Source: Lachnospiraceae bacterium (GTDB lineage Bacteria > Bacillota_A > Clostridia > Lachnospirales > Lachnospiraceae). From it: a stretch of 8,164 nt of DNA. Positions within the stretch are counted from its first letter, which is position 1. The number at the start of each line of letters is the position of its first letter. Where the stretch lies: NCBI GenBank assembly GCA_017652545.1, contig JAGCAV010000229.1, forward strand, positions 1 through 8,164, given 5' to 3'. This document shows positions 1-5,875 of this stretch, piece by piece. The translations under genes and the position numbers were made by a program. The notes below the pieces were generated by a model. That model ran no database searches. It was given only the letters and a program-made list of their open reading frames with translations, and was not told the DNA's origin.

Positions 1-810
1 AGCGGCAAACCCATTGAAAAAGCGCTCCCGATCGGAACGGTACTGACGATCGCGGCAGCGGGAAGTGAAGGAAGTCCGGATTCCGTTATTACCCGGGAGG
101 AGGGCATGTTTAAGCGCGGCGCCTCCGGTGATGCAATCCGGCCCCGTTTCAGCATTCTGAATCCGGCACTCACGCAGACGCTTCCACCCTACCAGAGCGC
201 ATGCGGCATTACGGATATCATGGCTCATCTGTATGAGCGCTATCTGACAAACACGAAAGAGGTTGAGGTGACGGACCGTCTGATCGAGGCGCTTCTGATC
301 ACAATGATTCACGAAGGCCCCCGTGTGATCTCAAATCCGGATAACTATGATGCCCGCGCAAATATCATGTGGGCCGGAATGATGGCGCACAACAATTCGG
401 TAGGCGTCGGGCGTTCCCAGGACTGGACAAGTCATGATATTGAGCATGAACTTTCCGCCCTGTACGACTGCGCGCACGGTGCCGGCCTGGCAGTGACCAT
501 GCCTGCTGTATTTACATATGTCATGGAACATGATGTCATGCGGTTTGCGCAGGTCGCGGTCCGGGTCTGGGGCTGCCAGATGGATTTTGCGCATCCTGAA
601 GTGACGGCGAAAGCCGGCATTGAGGCGTTCCGCCGTTTCCTGAAGAGCATCGGAATGCCCGGAAACTTCGGGGAATTGGGTGCTAAAGAAGAGGATATTC
701 CGAAGATGGTTGCTTCACTTTGCCACGGAAACGGCAGGCAGGGTTATCTCACCGGTTTTGTCAGACTGGAAGAGAGTGACTGCACAAAAATCTATCAGCT
801 GATGGTGTAA
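1..810 (+). CDS. Iron-containing alcohol dehydrogenase (YqhD/butanol dehydrogenase type), 5' end outside the window
   Basis: NAD(P)H-dependent reduction of aldehydes to alcohols, cytoplasmic, typical of fermentative redox balancing. The frame is open from base 1, so the gene enters from the left; the ATG at 106 is internal, because family-like sequence (AAAGSEGSPDSVIT) precedes it. 269 residues are visible out of roughly 390 usual for the family, so about 120 N-terminal residues with most of the nucleotide-binding domain are missing. The four metal ligands can be placed: Asp (codon at 214) and His (226) in GITDIMAHLYERY, then His (433) and His (475) in HDIEHELSALYDCAHG. Their spacing (4, 69 and 14 residues) matches Asp194, His198, His267 and His281 of E. 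coli YqhD as I remember them. The substrate is not determinable. The gene ends in TAA and converges on the exporter genes. Confidence 0.93.
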   Translation, partial: SGKPIEKALPIGTVLTIAAAGSEGSPDSVITREEGMFKRGASGDAIRPRFSILNPALTQTLPPYQSACGITDIMAHLYERYLTNTKEVEVTDRLIEALLITMIHEGPRVISNPDNYDARANIMWAGMMAHNNSVGVGRSQDWTSHDIEHELSALYDCAHGAGLAVTMPAVFTYVMEHDVMRFAQVAVRVWGCQMDFAHPEVTAKAGIEAFRRFLKSIGMPGNFGELGAKEEDIPKMVASLCHGNGRQGYLTGFVRLEESDCTKIYQLMV

Positions 811-821
811 AACAAAGCGTT

Positions 822-890
822 GCCGGATGAGAGGCATGACGGATCACTTGTTATTATATGGGATCGGATTCATGCCTCACTCTCCCCGGC
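822..890. terminator. Imperfect inverted repeat between convergent genes; possible terminator for the leftward exporter pair
   Basis: A perfect 9-bp inverted repeat (gaggcatga at 831-839, tcatgcctc at 870-878) is extended outward, after an asymmetric internal loop, by gccgg (822-826) and ccggc (886-890). The terminal loop is 30 nt. Read leftward, the stem is followed after five bases by TTTGTTTT, which would suit a terminator for the gene ending at 877. Read rightward no T-run follows, so it would not terminate the alcohol dehydrogenase well. The long loop, and an arm that overlaps the end of the exporter gene, make this a weak call. Confidence 0.35.
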
Positions 891-1329
891 TCACATGAAA
901 GATCAGCCCGGCCAGGTATGACACCGCCAGGATCCCGGTCGCAATGGCGCAGGCCTGGATCAGGACCAGCGTGGCATACTGGCCGAATGAGGCATAATCG
1001 CCGCGGATCAGATAGGACATGGTATAGTAGAGGTCTCCGCCGGGGATCATCGGAATGAGCATCGGCACCAGCAGAAAAATGACCGGCGTACGCAGGCATC
1101 TTGCCAGGATTTCACTCAGCACCGCTGTCCCGGCACTGGCGAACAGCAGGGCGGTAAACAGCGAAAACCCGCCAGCCCGCAGAATCAGAAACAGCCCCCA
1201 GCCCAGGGCCGCGCCGACAGCCTCCGGCAGAAGCTTAAGTCCCCTGATCCCGAACAGCAGGGCAAAACCGACCGCTCCAAGCGTTCCCATCAGGATCTGT
1301 ATCAGATCCTTCATTCCCAATACCGTCAT
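877..1329 (-). CDS. Threonine/serine exporter family protein, small C-terminal subunit (ThrE_2/YjjB-like)
   Basis: A 150-residue, very hydrophobic integral membrane protein with about four to five predicted helices. It corresponds to the second half of the corynebacterial threonine/serine exporter ThrE, which in many Firmicutes and enterobacteria (YjjP/YjjB) is split into two genes. The conserved segment LVPMLIPMIPGGDLYY (about residues 88-103), with its Pro-Pro-Gly-Gly pattern, is characteristic of this family. The preceding gene supplies the complementary half, 14 bp upstream in the same direction, so the two are almost certainly co-transcribed and act together. The ATG at 1329 is preceded by an AGGGAGA-like ribosome binding site lying just after the upstream stop. 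The true substrate may be threonine/serine or another small acid and is not proven by sequence. Confidence 0.85.
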   Translation of the reverse strand: MTVLGMKDLIQILMGTLGAVGFALLFGIRGLKLLPEAVGAALGWGLFLILRAGGFSLFTALLFASAGTAVLSEILARCLRTPVIFLLVPMLIPMIPGGDLYYTMSYLIRGDYASFGQYATLVLIQACAIATGILAVSYLAGLIFHVSRGE

Positions 1330-1343
1330 TTCGAGGTCTCCCT

Positions 1344-2144
1344 TCAGACAAAATGAATGTACGCCCAGGGCAGGGCAAAGCCGGCGGCCACCGCCGTCGC
1401 TTTCAGGACCGCCTCGACCAGATTGAGCCCGCCCGTAATAATGTCCCCGTTCAGCATGTCCCGCAGTGATGTGGTCAGCTGCAGACCGGGGATCACCAGC
1501 ATGATATTCCCGATCATAATCTTATCCGGATGCGCTCCGATGCCGATCCGGCACAGCAGCATCACCGCGACGCCGGTCAGCGCGCTGCAGACCATCTGCT
1601 GGAACAGGCCGTTCATATGCATATGCCTGCTGGTTGACACCAGCAGATAAAGCAGCATTCCGGAAAGTGCCGCTGCCAGCGGATCCAGACCGCTCCCTCC
1701 GAAGAAAACGCTGAACGCCGCCGAGACCCCTGCATAGGTCAGGCAGGTCAGAACCGGATTGGGCGTCTTTTTCTCTCCGGCGGCCGCGATCTCCGTCTTC
1801 AGCTGATCCAGCGGGACAGGCGTTTTACACAGCCTTCTGGACAGCGAATTCAGGCGGTCGATCTGCTCCAGGTTGGTGCTGATGCTGTAGATCCGCCTGG
1901 TCTGCGTGATGGGCAGGCCATCCTGCGTCACGGCCGTCACCACAATGCTGGAGGTGATCGTGAAAACATCGGTGCGCCCAAAACCATAGGCACGGCAAAG
2001 ACGCCGGATGGTATCCTCCACCCGGTGAACCTCCGCACCGCTCTCCAGCAGCAGTTCGCCCAGATTCATGATCTGGAACAAAACAGCCTGCATGTCCTCA
2101 TCAATATATGATTCCTGAATCGGCGATGATCCCAAATCTGCCAT
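1344..2144 (-). CDS. Threonine/serine exporter family protein, large N-terminal subunit (ThrE/DUF1212, YjjP-like)
   Basis: A 266-residue membrane protein. The cytoplasmic N-terminal part (about residues 1-125) contains the family signature GELLLESGAEVHRVEDTIRR (residues 28-47). The C-terminal half holds about five hydrophobic helices, including VIPGLQLTTSLRDMLNGD (about residues 218-235), a conserved PG-containing re-entrant-like segment. It is the partner of the ThrE_2-type gene immediately downstream; together they equal one full-length ThrE. Family role: proton-motive-force-driven export of threonine and serine. The start at 2144 has a GGAG core (2157-2160) at the rather long spacing of 12 nt. 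That GGAG lies at the edge of the 72-bp repeat copy at 2157-2228, so the repeat abuts or supplies the ribosome binding site. No terminator is visible between this gene and the reductase gene upstream, so read-through from 2301-4382 is possible. Confidence 0.88.
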   Translation of the reverse strand: MADLGSSPIQESYIDEDMQAVLFQIMNLGELLLESGAEVHRVEDTIRRLCRAYGFGRTDVFTITSSIVVTAVTQDGLPITQTRRIYSISTNLEQIDRLNSLSRRLCKTPVPLDQLKTEIAAAGEKKTPNPVLTCLTYAGVSAAFSVFFGGSGLDPLAAALSGMLLYLLVSTSRHMHMNGLFQQMVCSALTGVAVMLLCRIGIGAHPDKIMIGNIMLVIPGLQLTTSLRDMLNGDIITGGLNLVEAVLKATAVAAGFALPWAYIHFV

Positions 2145-2156
2145 CTCTTTTGTTCT

Positions 2157-2228
2157 CTCCTCTTTGGGGTCAGACCCCTTTACGAATTTGTTAAGCAGTT
2201 AATATTTCTGTAAAGGGGTCTGACCCCA
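2157..2228. repeat. 72-bp palindromic intergenic repeat, copy A
   Basis: Contains a perfect 19-bp inverted repeat: left arm tggggtcagacccctttac (2165-2183) and right arm gtaaaggggtctgacccca (2210-2228), around a 26-nt AT-rich loop. Each arm holds its own 13-bp palindrome, ggggtcagacccc. Copy B at 5599-5670 has the same length and orientation and differs at three positions. It encodes nothing. REP/MITE-like elements with palindromic tips are often mobilised in trans by REP-associated tyrosine transposases (RAYT), but no transposase is present here, so the class is inferred. It lies between the reductase stop and the exporter start, where its RNA could form a long hairpin. Confidence 0.9.
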
Positions 2229-2280
2229 GTATAACACAGTTAATCTGCTTGTAAAACACAATCGGTTATGGCATAAAATA

Positions 2281-2290
2281 GTCTGACCCA
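2281..2290. repeat. Possible remnant of a repeat arm
   Basis: gtctgaccca matches the core of the repeat arm (ggtctgacccca) over nine contiguous bases and lies 52 bp beyond copy A, just downstream of the reductase stop. It could be the decayed tip of another element. At this length chance is possible. Confidence 0.3.
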
Positions 2291-2300
2291 TTCATCCTGC

Positions 2301-4382
2301 TCAGCCAAGCAGTTCATCTCTTGCCTGTGTACCCGCGATGAGACCGGAATGAAGCGCGGTTCCGATGCCTCTGCCTCCCACATAGTAGGTCAGAAGGTTT
2401 CCTCCGAAGATGACATCGCCGGCGCCGTAAAGATTCGGAATGGCATCGCCGTTTTCATTTACGATCTCACACTTGTCGTTTGTTTTCACACCCACCAGTG
2501 AGGAAAGTGCAATCGGATGGATTTCAAACGCATAATAAGGAGCGGTTTCGATTGCATCCATGAATTCAGGGGCAGTACCAAACGCCGGATCTTCCCCATC
2601 ATTGATCGCCTGGTTGTATGCAGCGATGGTCTCCGTCAGGTTTTCTTCATTGATGCCTGTAAGCGCACAAAGATCACTGATCGTATCTGCCTTTACCACA
2701 TATCCGGATGCAGATGTTTCCAGGGCAGCCACATCTGCGTTGTCACCATCGACTATGCCCCAGGCCATATGTTCAGGCTGTGCAATGGTGAGGGCAGCCT
2801 CTACGTTTCCGCTTGCGGATTCATCGATGAACCGTTTGCCATCCAGGTTAACGTCCATGGAAATGCCTGCGCCATAGTGGAAGATTCCGGAGAAGTCATC
2901 CCACATTCCCTCAACATTGTCGACACCTTCATACAGCAGCAGGGAATCTCCTACAGACTGTGCCCCCGCCTCAAGAGCCATCTCAAAGCCGGCACCCTGA
3001 TCGGTCTTTGCTCCGAAGGGGATAGCTCCGACATAGTTCGGCGCGTATTTCTCCACCATCTCACTGTTCTGTGAAAAGCCGCCTGTACAGAGGATGACTT
3101 TTGATGCATAGATATTGTAGTCAGAGCCGTTGTGCGTGACTGATGCCCCGCAGATCTCGCCGTTCTCATCATAGAGAAGTCCGGTGGCGGTGGTTTCCAG
3201 CCTGTACTCAATATTGTCGGTCTGATCAAAGAAAGCGGTCTCCGCCTTCGTCAGGTTCTGGCCCGTCCAGTGATCATGGTCCATAAAGGTATTTTCATCA
3301 ATAAAAATGTAGCCCATGCCGGGAAGCGGTGTCAGAGTCAGATCAAATGAAGACAGATATTTGATAAGATCCTCATCATGCTCGATCAGACTGCGCAGCA
3401 GCGCGGCATCCACTTCGTTTTCGTTAAATGCCTGCAGCAGTTCCATCTCCTGCTCAAAAGCAGTGTCTGTCCAGTCTTCCTGCTGTGTATCGACCAGCGT
3501 AGAGTAGCTTACGAAGCCGCCGCCGGCTACACCGGTAGATCCTCCAAGGTAGGCGAGAGAGTCAATGACCATGACATTCAGTCCTGTGGAAGATCCGTCT
3601 GTATAGGTCGCTGCGCCTGCAGCTGCAAGAAAGCCCGCTCCGCCGGCACCGATCACAAGTATATCCACATTCTCGTCTTCCATCGTTTCAGCTGCTTCTT
3701 CCGGCACTTCCGTTTTGAACATAGATGCGCCGCCTGCCTGCTCCAGGCAGTCCGTGACAGCTTTTTTGATCGCCATGGAGGTAAATGTAGCACCTGTGAC
3801 AGAATCAACATTGACGGACTGATTCTCAAGAATATCCGCCGGTATCTTTTCTGCAGCCAGTCCTGCAACCGTATCGGGATGATCGGTCAGTTCGCTGATG
3901 GTAATGTCAGTGATCGAAGTCTCATCAACCGTGACTTCTACCGTCACCCCTCCCTGATAACCGGATGCGCTTGCTGTGTATGTTCCGGGTGTCAGAGACG
4001 TTTCTTCGTCAGCATCTGTTTCTGCTGCCGCTGTTTCACCGCCTTCCAAAGCCGCGGAAAAAGCCTGAGCAGCTGCCTCTTTTACAGCACCTGATGTCAA
4101 GGTAGCGCCGCTCACACCCTGAATTTCAGATGACTGGGCATCTGTAATCTGCTGAGCCAGTTCCTCGAGTGCCGCCCCACCGACTTCCGGTGTCTCGCTG
4201 TCGCCGATAATTTCAGTATTGACGACTTCGCCGTTCTCGACAGTGATTTCTACTGTCACGTCTCCTCCAAACCCCTGCGCGCTGCCGGTAAAGGAACCAT
4301 CTGTATAGGAACCTGCCAGAGCTGTTCCGGTCATGCCAAAAGCGATCAGCAAAGCCATACTGAGTGTCAATTTACGATGCAT
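2301..4382 (-). CDS. Exported flavoprotein reductase: signal peptide, two FMN-binding domains, FAD-binding fumarate/urocanate-reductase-like domain
   Basis: A 693-residue protein. Residues 1-24 form a Sec signal peptide (basic n-region, hydrophobic core, TALA cleavage site). There is no lipobox cysteine and no LPxTG, so no anchor is visible. FMN_bind domain 1 (about 25-112) carries the flavinylation motif SGAT with acceptor Thr94. Domain 2 (about 131-216), an evident duplication, carries TGAT with Thr199. An acidic Ala/Thr/Glu linker (about 113-130) separates them. In this family the Thr is modified with FMN by ApbE, which is not encoded here. The FAD_binding_2 domain (about 238-690) has the dinucleotide motif GAGGAG (245-250) and a C-terminal LYGAGD (651-656). 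Such proteins reduce an enoate-type acceptor outside the membrane with electrons passed through FMN. Residues equivalent to the fumarate-reductase catalytic Arg/His set look substituted (G525, L626/S627, Y666-Y667), so the substrate is unknown. The start is supported by AAGGAGG at 4390-4396. Urocanate, cinnamate or another reductase remain possible. Confidence 0.9.
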   Translation of the reverse strand: MHRKLTLSMALLIAFGMTGTALAGSYTDGSFTGSAQGFGGDVTVEITVENGEVVNTEIIGDSETPEVGGAALEELAQQITDAQSSEIQGVSGATLTSGAVKEAAAQAFSAALEGGETAAAETDADEETSLTPGTYTASASGYQGGVTVEVTVDETSITDITISELTDHPDTVAGLAAEKIPADILENQSVNVDSVTGATFTSMAIKKAVTDCLEQAGGASMFKTEVPEEAAETMEDENVDILVIGAGGAGFLAAAGAATYTDGSSTGLNVMVIDSLAYLGGSTGVAGGGFVSYSTLVDTQQEDWTDTAFEQEMELLQAFNENEVDAALLRSLIEHDEDLIKYLSSFDLTLTPLPGMGYIFIDENTFMDHDHWTGQNLTKAETAFFDQTDNIEYRLETTATGLLYDENGEICGASVTHNGSDYNIYASKVILCTGGFSQNSEMVEKYAPNYVGAIPFGAKTDQGAGFEMALEAGAQSVGDSLLLYEGVDNVEGMWDDFSGIFHYGAGISMDVNLDGKRFIDESASGNVEAALTIAQPEHMAWGIVDGDNADVAALETSASGYVVKADTISDLCALTGINEENLTETIAAYNQAINDGEDPAFGTAPEFMDAIETAPYYAFEIHPIALSSLVGVKTNDKCEIVNENGDAIPNLYGAGDVIFGGNLLTYYVGGRGIGTALHSGLIAGTQARDELLG

Positions 4383-4583
4383 TTTACTTCCTCCTTCTGA
4401 TATAGTGTCATACGCTTCATGTGGTTAAGGAGATGGTAAGGGATGCATCGGGGACACGGTCAAGCGTTTTTATTCAACAGATTTACTTAACACACCTGTT
4501 TTTGCCCTGTTAATGATCAGGATTCTGTTCTCTAAATACATAGTGTTTCATCGTTTTTCGACTTTCAAAAGGAAAATGCCTGC
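4383..4583. other. Leader and promoter region of the reductase gene
   Basis: About 200 bp without a gene. The clear element is the AAGGAGG ribosome binding site (complement of 4390-4396). No consensus promoter stands out. On the minus strand a TTGAAA (complement of 4565-4570) is separated by 20 bp from TATGTA (complement of 4539-4544). Long spacers of 19-20 bp are usual at MerR-activated promoters, but the -10 is poor and no clear dyad fills the spacer. The 11-mer agtgtttcatc (4542-4552) overlaps this -10 and recurs upstream of the regulator gene. Confidence 0.3.
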
Positions 4584-4621
4584 AAAAAAGAAGCCAACCA
4601 TGTCCCGGGAACACGGTTGGC
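4584..4621 (-). terminator. Rho-independent terminator of the MerR-family gene
   Basis: On the minus strand GCCAACC pairs with GGTTGGC (4593-4599 and 4615-4621). The stem continues after one mismatch with TGT/ACA around a CCCGGGA-type loop, and TTCTTTTTT follows (complement of 4584-4592). It lies about 70 bp downstream of the regulator stop and separates regulator transcription from the reductase gene, implying that the reductase has its own promoter. Confidence 0.85.
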
Positions 4622-4692
4622 AATAACATATAACAAATGTGGAAAACATTTTCGTATCTGATACAGGATCACGTTAACAGACCGGGAAGAGA

Positions 4693-5478
4693 TCACTCTT
4701 CTACCACGACGCCGCCGATCACCCCGGCGCCGATTTTCCCGTTCTCCGTAAAAGTAAACAGGATAATGCAGATCAGATCGCTGACGATCGGATAGGCATG
4801 CTTTTCTGCATAGGAAAAAACATCCTGAAAATCATCAGCAGACATCGCATCGATATCGGTTATTCTTTTGTAAGACAGGATTCTGGTTGTCCCAAATCTC
4901 TCCATCAGTCCCAGCTCTTCACTGCTGAGCAGGTTCAGCCCGGCACCGGAAACACAGAACCCGAGCTGCCGCTCACCGGATTTTCTGGAGATCCGCTGCA
5001 TAATATTGGAAAGGGGAAGCATTTCCTGCAGTTTTTTAATGAGATCCTTTTTTCCGGGACTGGTATCTCTGTCTGCCGTCACCCCGTATATTTCGGAAAA
5101 ACGCGCAATTCTAGGACCATAGATCTGCTCACTGTCAAAGAAATCTGTCTGTCTGTCCAGAAGAGCGATCTTATTCTGTAAAGATGCCACTTCCTGCACA
5201 AGCTTTTCTCTGGTGCTGTCTCTCCACTTTCGATAAGCAGCATAGTCATTCCGGGCATCCAGGATATCCGATATTTCCGAGACACTGTAATCAAGGCTGC
5301 GGAGCATGCGGATATCGATCAGCCGTGCCGCGTCCCCTAAAGAATACAGCTGATAATTGTTGTTCCGGTCACGTACCGGCTTCACAACATCATTCTTTAC
5401 ATAATATCGCAGAGTTTCCTGTGATATGCCTGTTATCTCGCAAAACCTGGACTTTGTGATAAAGCCGCTGCTGTCCAT
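4693..5478 (-). CDS. MerR-family transcriptional regulator with a large C-terminal effector domain
   Basis: A 261-residue DNA-binding regulator. The N-terminal winged helix-turn-helix is evident at about residues 7-75: ITGISQETLRYY (15-26) is the classical MerR recognition segment, followed by the wing and a second HTH (SLDYSVSEISDIL). Residues of about 76-112 form the dimerisation coiled coil. The remaining roughly 145 residues form a C-terminal effector-type domain, suggesting a small-molecule ligand, as in BmrR-like activators, rather than metal (no cysteine metal-site pattern). I chose the ATG at 5478 because GGAGG (complement of 5485-5489) lies 6 nt upstream and the protein then starts right before the HTH. 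The ATG at 5532 would add 18 residues but has no good ribosome binding site. The gene is divergent from the hydrolase and upstream of the reductase, so both are candidate targets. A good terminator follows it. Confidence 0.85.
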   Translation of the reverse strand: MDSSGFITKSRFCEITGISQETLRYYVKNDVVKPVRDRNNNYQLYSLGDAARLIDIRMLRSLDYSVSEISDILDARNDYAAYRKWRDSTREKLVQEVASLQNKIALLDRQTDFFDSEQIYGPRIARFSEIYGVTADRDTSPGKKDLIKKLQEMLPLSNIMQRISRKSGERQLGFCVSGAGLNLLSSEELGLMERFGTTRILSYKRITDIDAMSADDFQDVFSYAEKHAYPIVSDLICIILFTFTENGKIGAGVIGGVVVEE

Positions 5479-5484
5479 CATCAA

Positions 5485-5489
5485 CCTCC
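5485..5489 (-). promoter_or_regulatory. Ribosome binding site that decides the MerR-gene start
   Basis: The minus strand reads GGAGG, six bases, then the ATG at 5478; an ATG also directly precedes it at 5481 (spacing 3). No comparable site precedes the upstream in-frame ATGs at 5532 or 5514, so the shorter protein is preferred. Confidence 0.7.
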
Positions 5490-5583
5490 GGCCATTCAAA
5501 TTCAGTTTCAGCATGTACCTGCGCTGCTGCATTTCTTTATCAGTGTTTCATCTCCATCACGGACCTGACCCTGATTTTACCTT

Positions 5584-5602
5584 AGAATAACCCGCCTGCT
5601 CC
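5584..5602. repeat. 19-bp direct repeat, left copy, flanking palindromic repeat B
   Basis: agaataacccgcctgctcc is identical to 5677-5695. The two copies start 93 bp apart and bracket the palindromic element. This looks like a duplication made when the element inserted, or a slippage product. The left copy contains the same -10-like TATTCT (minus strand) but has no -35 behind it. Confidence 0.9.
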
Positions 5603-5670
5603 TCTTTGGGGTCTGACCCCTTTACGAATTTGTTAAGCAGTTAATATTTTTGTAATGGGGTCTGACCCCA
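5599..5670. repeat. 72-bp palindromic intergenic repeat, copy B
   Basis: Same element as 2157-2228, same orientation, with three differences. Inverted-repeat arms are tggggtctgacccctttac (5607-5625) and gtaatggggtctgacccca (5652-5670), with two mismatches between them. Here the arms extend outward by TCTTT/AAAGA, longer than in copy A. It lies in the leader of the MerR-family gene, and the predicted start of that transcript falls at its right edge, so the mRNA could begin with this hairpin. No coding capacity and no neighbouring transposase. Confidence 0.9.
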
Positions 5671-5676
5671 AAGATA

Positions 5677-5695
5677 AGAATAACCCGCCTGCTCC
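5677..5695. repeat. 19-bp direct repeat, right copy, flanking palindromic repeat B
   Basis: Identical to 5584-5602. This copy supplies the -10 and most of the spacer of the predicted leftward promoter at 5677-5706. Confidence 0.9.
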
Positions 5696-5706
5696 CTTAC
5701 AGTCAA
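5677..5706 (-). promoter_or_regulatory. Predicted promoter of the MerR-family gene
   Basis: The minus strand shows TTGACT (complement of 5701-5706), an 18-bp spacer and TATTCT (complement of 5677-5682): five and four matches to the sigma-70 consensus. The transcript would start near 5670, at the edge of repeat copy B, giving a leader of nearly 200 nt. The -10 lies inside the right 19-bp direct repeat. Confidence 0.5.
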
Positions 5707-5785
5707 TCGGGATTTCGGAACAAGTGACAAATATGAACTCAGAACCGGATCGCTGCATATCACAGGAAACAGGTTATAAGACTGC

Positions 5786-5814
5786 TTGACAAATTTATCT
5801 GTGTAATGTAGCAT
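5786..5814 (+). promoter_or_regulatory. Predicted promoter of the hydrolase gene
   Basis: A perfect TTGACA (5786-5791), a 17-bp spacer and TAGCAT (5809-5814, four of six matches). The start of transcription would be near 5821, about 55 nt before the ATG. Spacer length is standard, so this is not an obvious MerR-type elongated promoter. Confidence 0.6.
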
Positions 5815-5820
5815 GTTAGT

Positions 5821-5839
5821 GTATCCATATTATTCATAC
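5821..5839. promoter_or_regulatory. Dyad at the hydrolase transcription start; possible operator
   Basis: GTATccATAtTATtcATAC reads the same on both strands at all capital positions: 14 symmetric bases out of 19 around a central t. It sits right after the predicted -10, where a bound repressor would block transcription. The binding protein is unknown; the divergent MerR-family protein is one candidate. Confidence 0.4.
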
Positions 5840-5875
5840 CTGTTAAGTAGGTTTTGTAAATGAAAGGAGTTTCAC

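Noticed and set aside
2157..2228. Repeat copy A as a rho-independent terminator of the reductase gene
   Set aside because: The stem is strong but the loop is 26 nt and no T-run follows on the leftward strand; the near-identical copy B in another context shows it is an interspersed repeat.
3378..4094. 238-codon open frame on the plus strand opposite the reductase
   Set aside because: It lies wholly antisense to a gene with clear signal peptide, FMN and FAD motifs; its translation is Cys/Arg/Ser-rich with no recognisable domain.
4539..4570. MerR-type promoter with a 20-bp spacer upstream of the reductase
   Set aside because: TTGAAA and TATGTA have the right spacing, but the -10 matches poorly and no clear dyad lies in the spacer; mentioned only as a possibility in the intergenic entry.
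4450..4616. Similarity of ggggacacggt (4450-4460) to part of the terminator at 4606-4616 (gggaacacggt) as a second repeat family
   Set aside because: Only about ten bases with a one-base difference, and the second instance is explained by the terminator hairpin.
5479..5532. 18-residue N-terminal extension of the MerR-family protein from the ATG at 5532
   Set aside because: No good ribosome binding site before that ATG, whereas GGAGG sits six bases before 5478, just ahead of the helix-turn-helix.
5584..5695. CRISPR array or tandem-repeat array
   Set aside because: Only two 19-bp copies, separated by an element that occurs elsewhere; no regular spacers and no cas gene.
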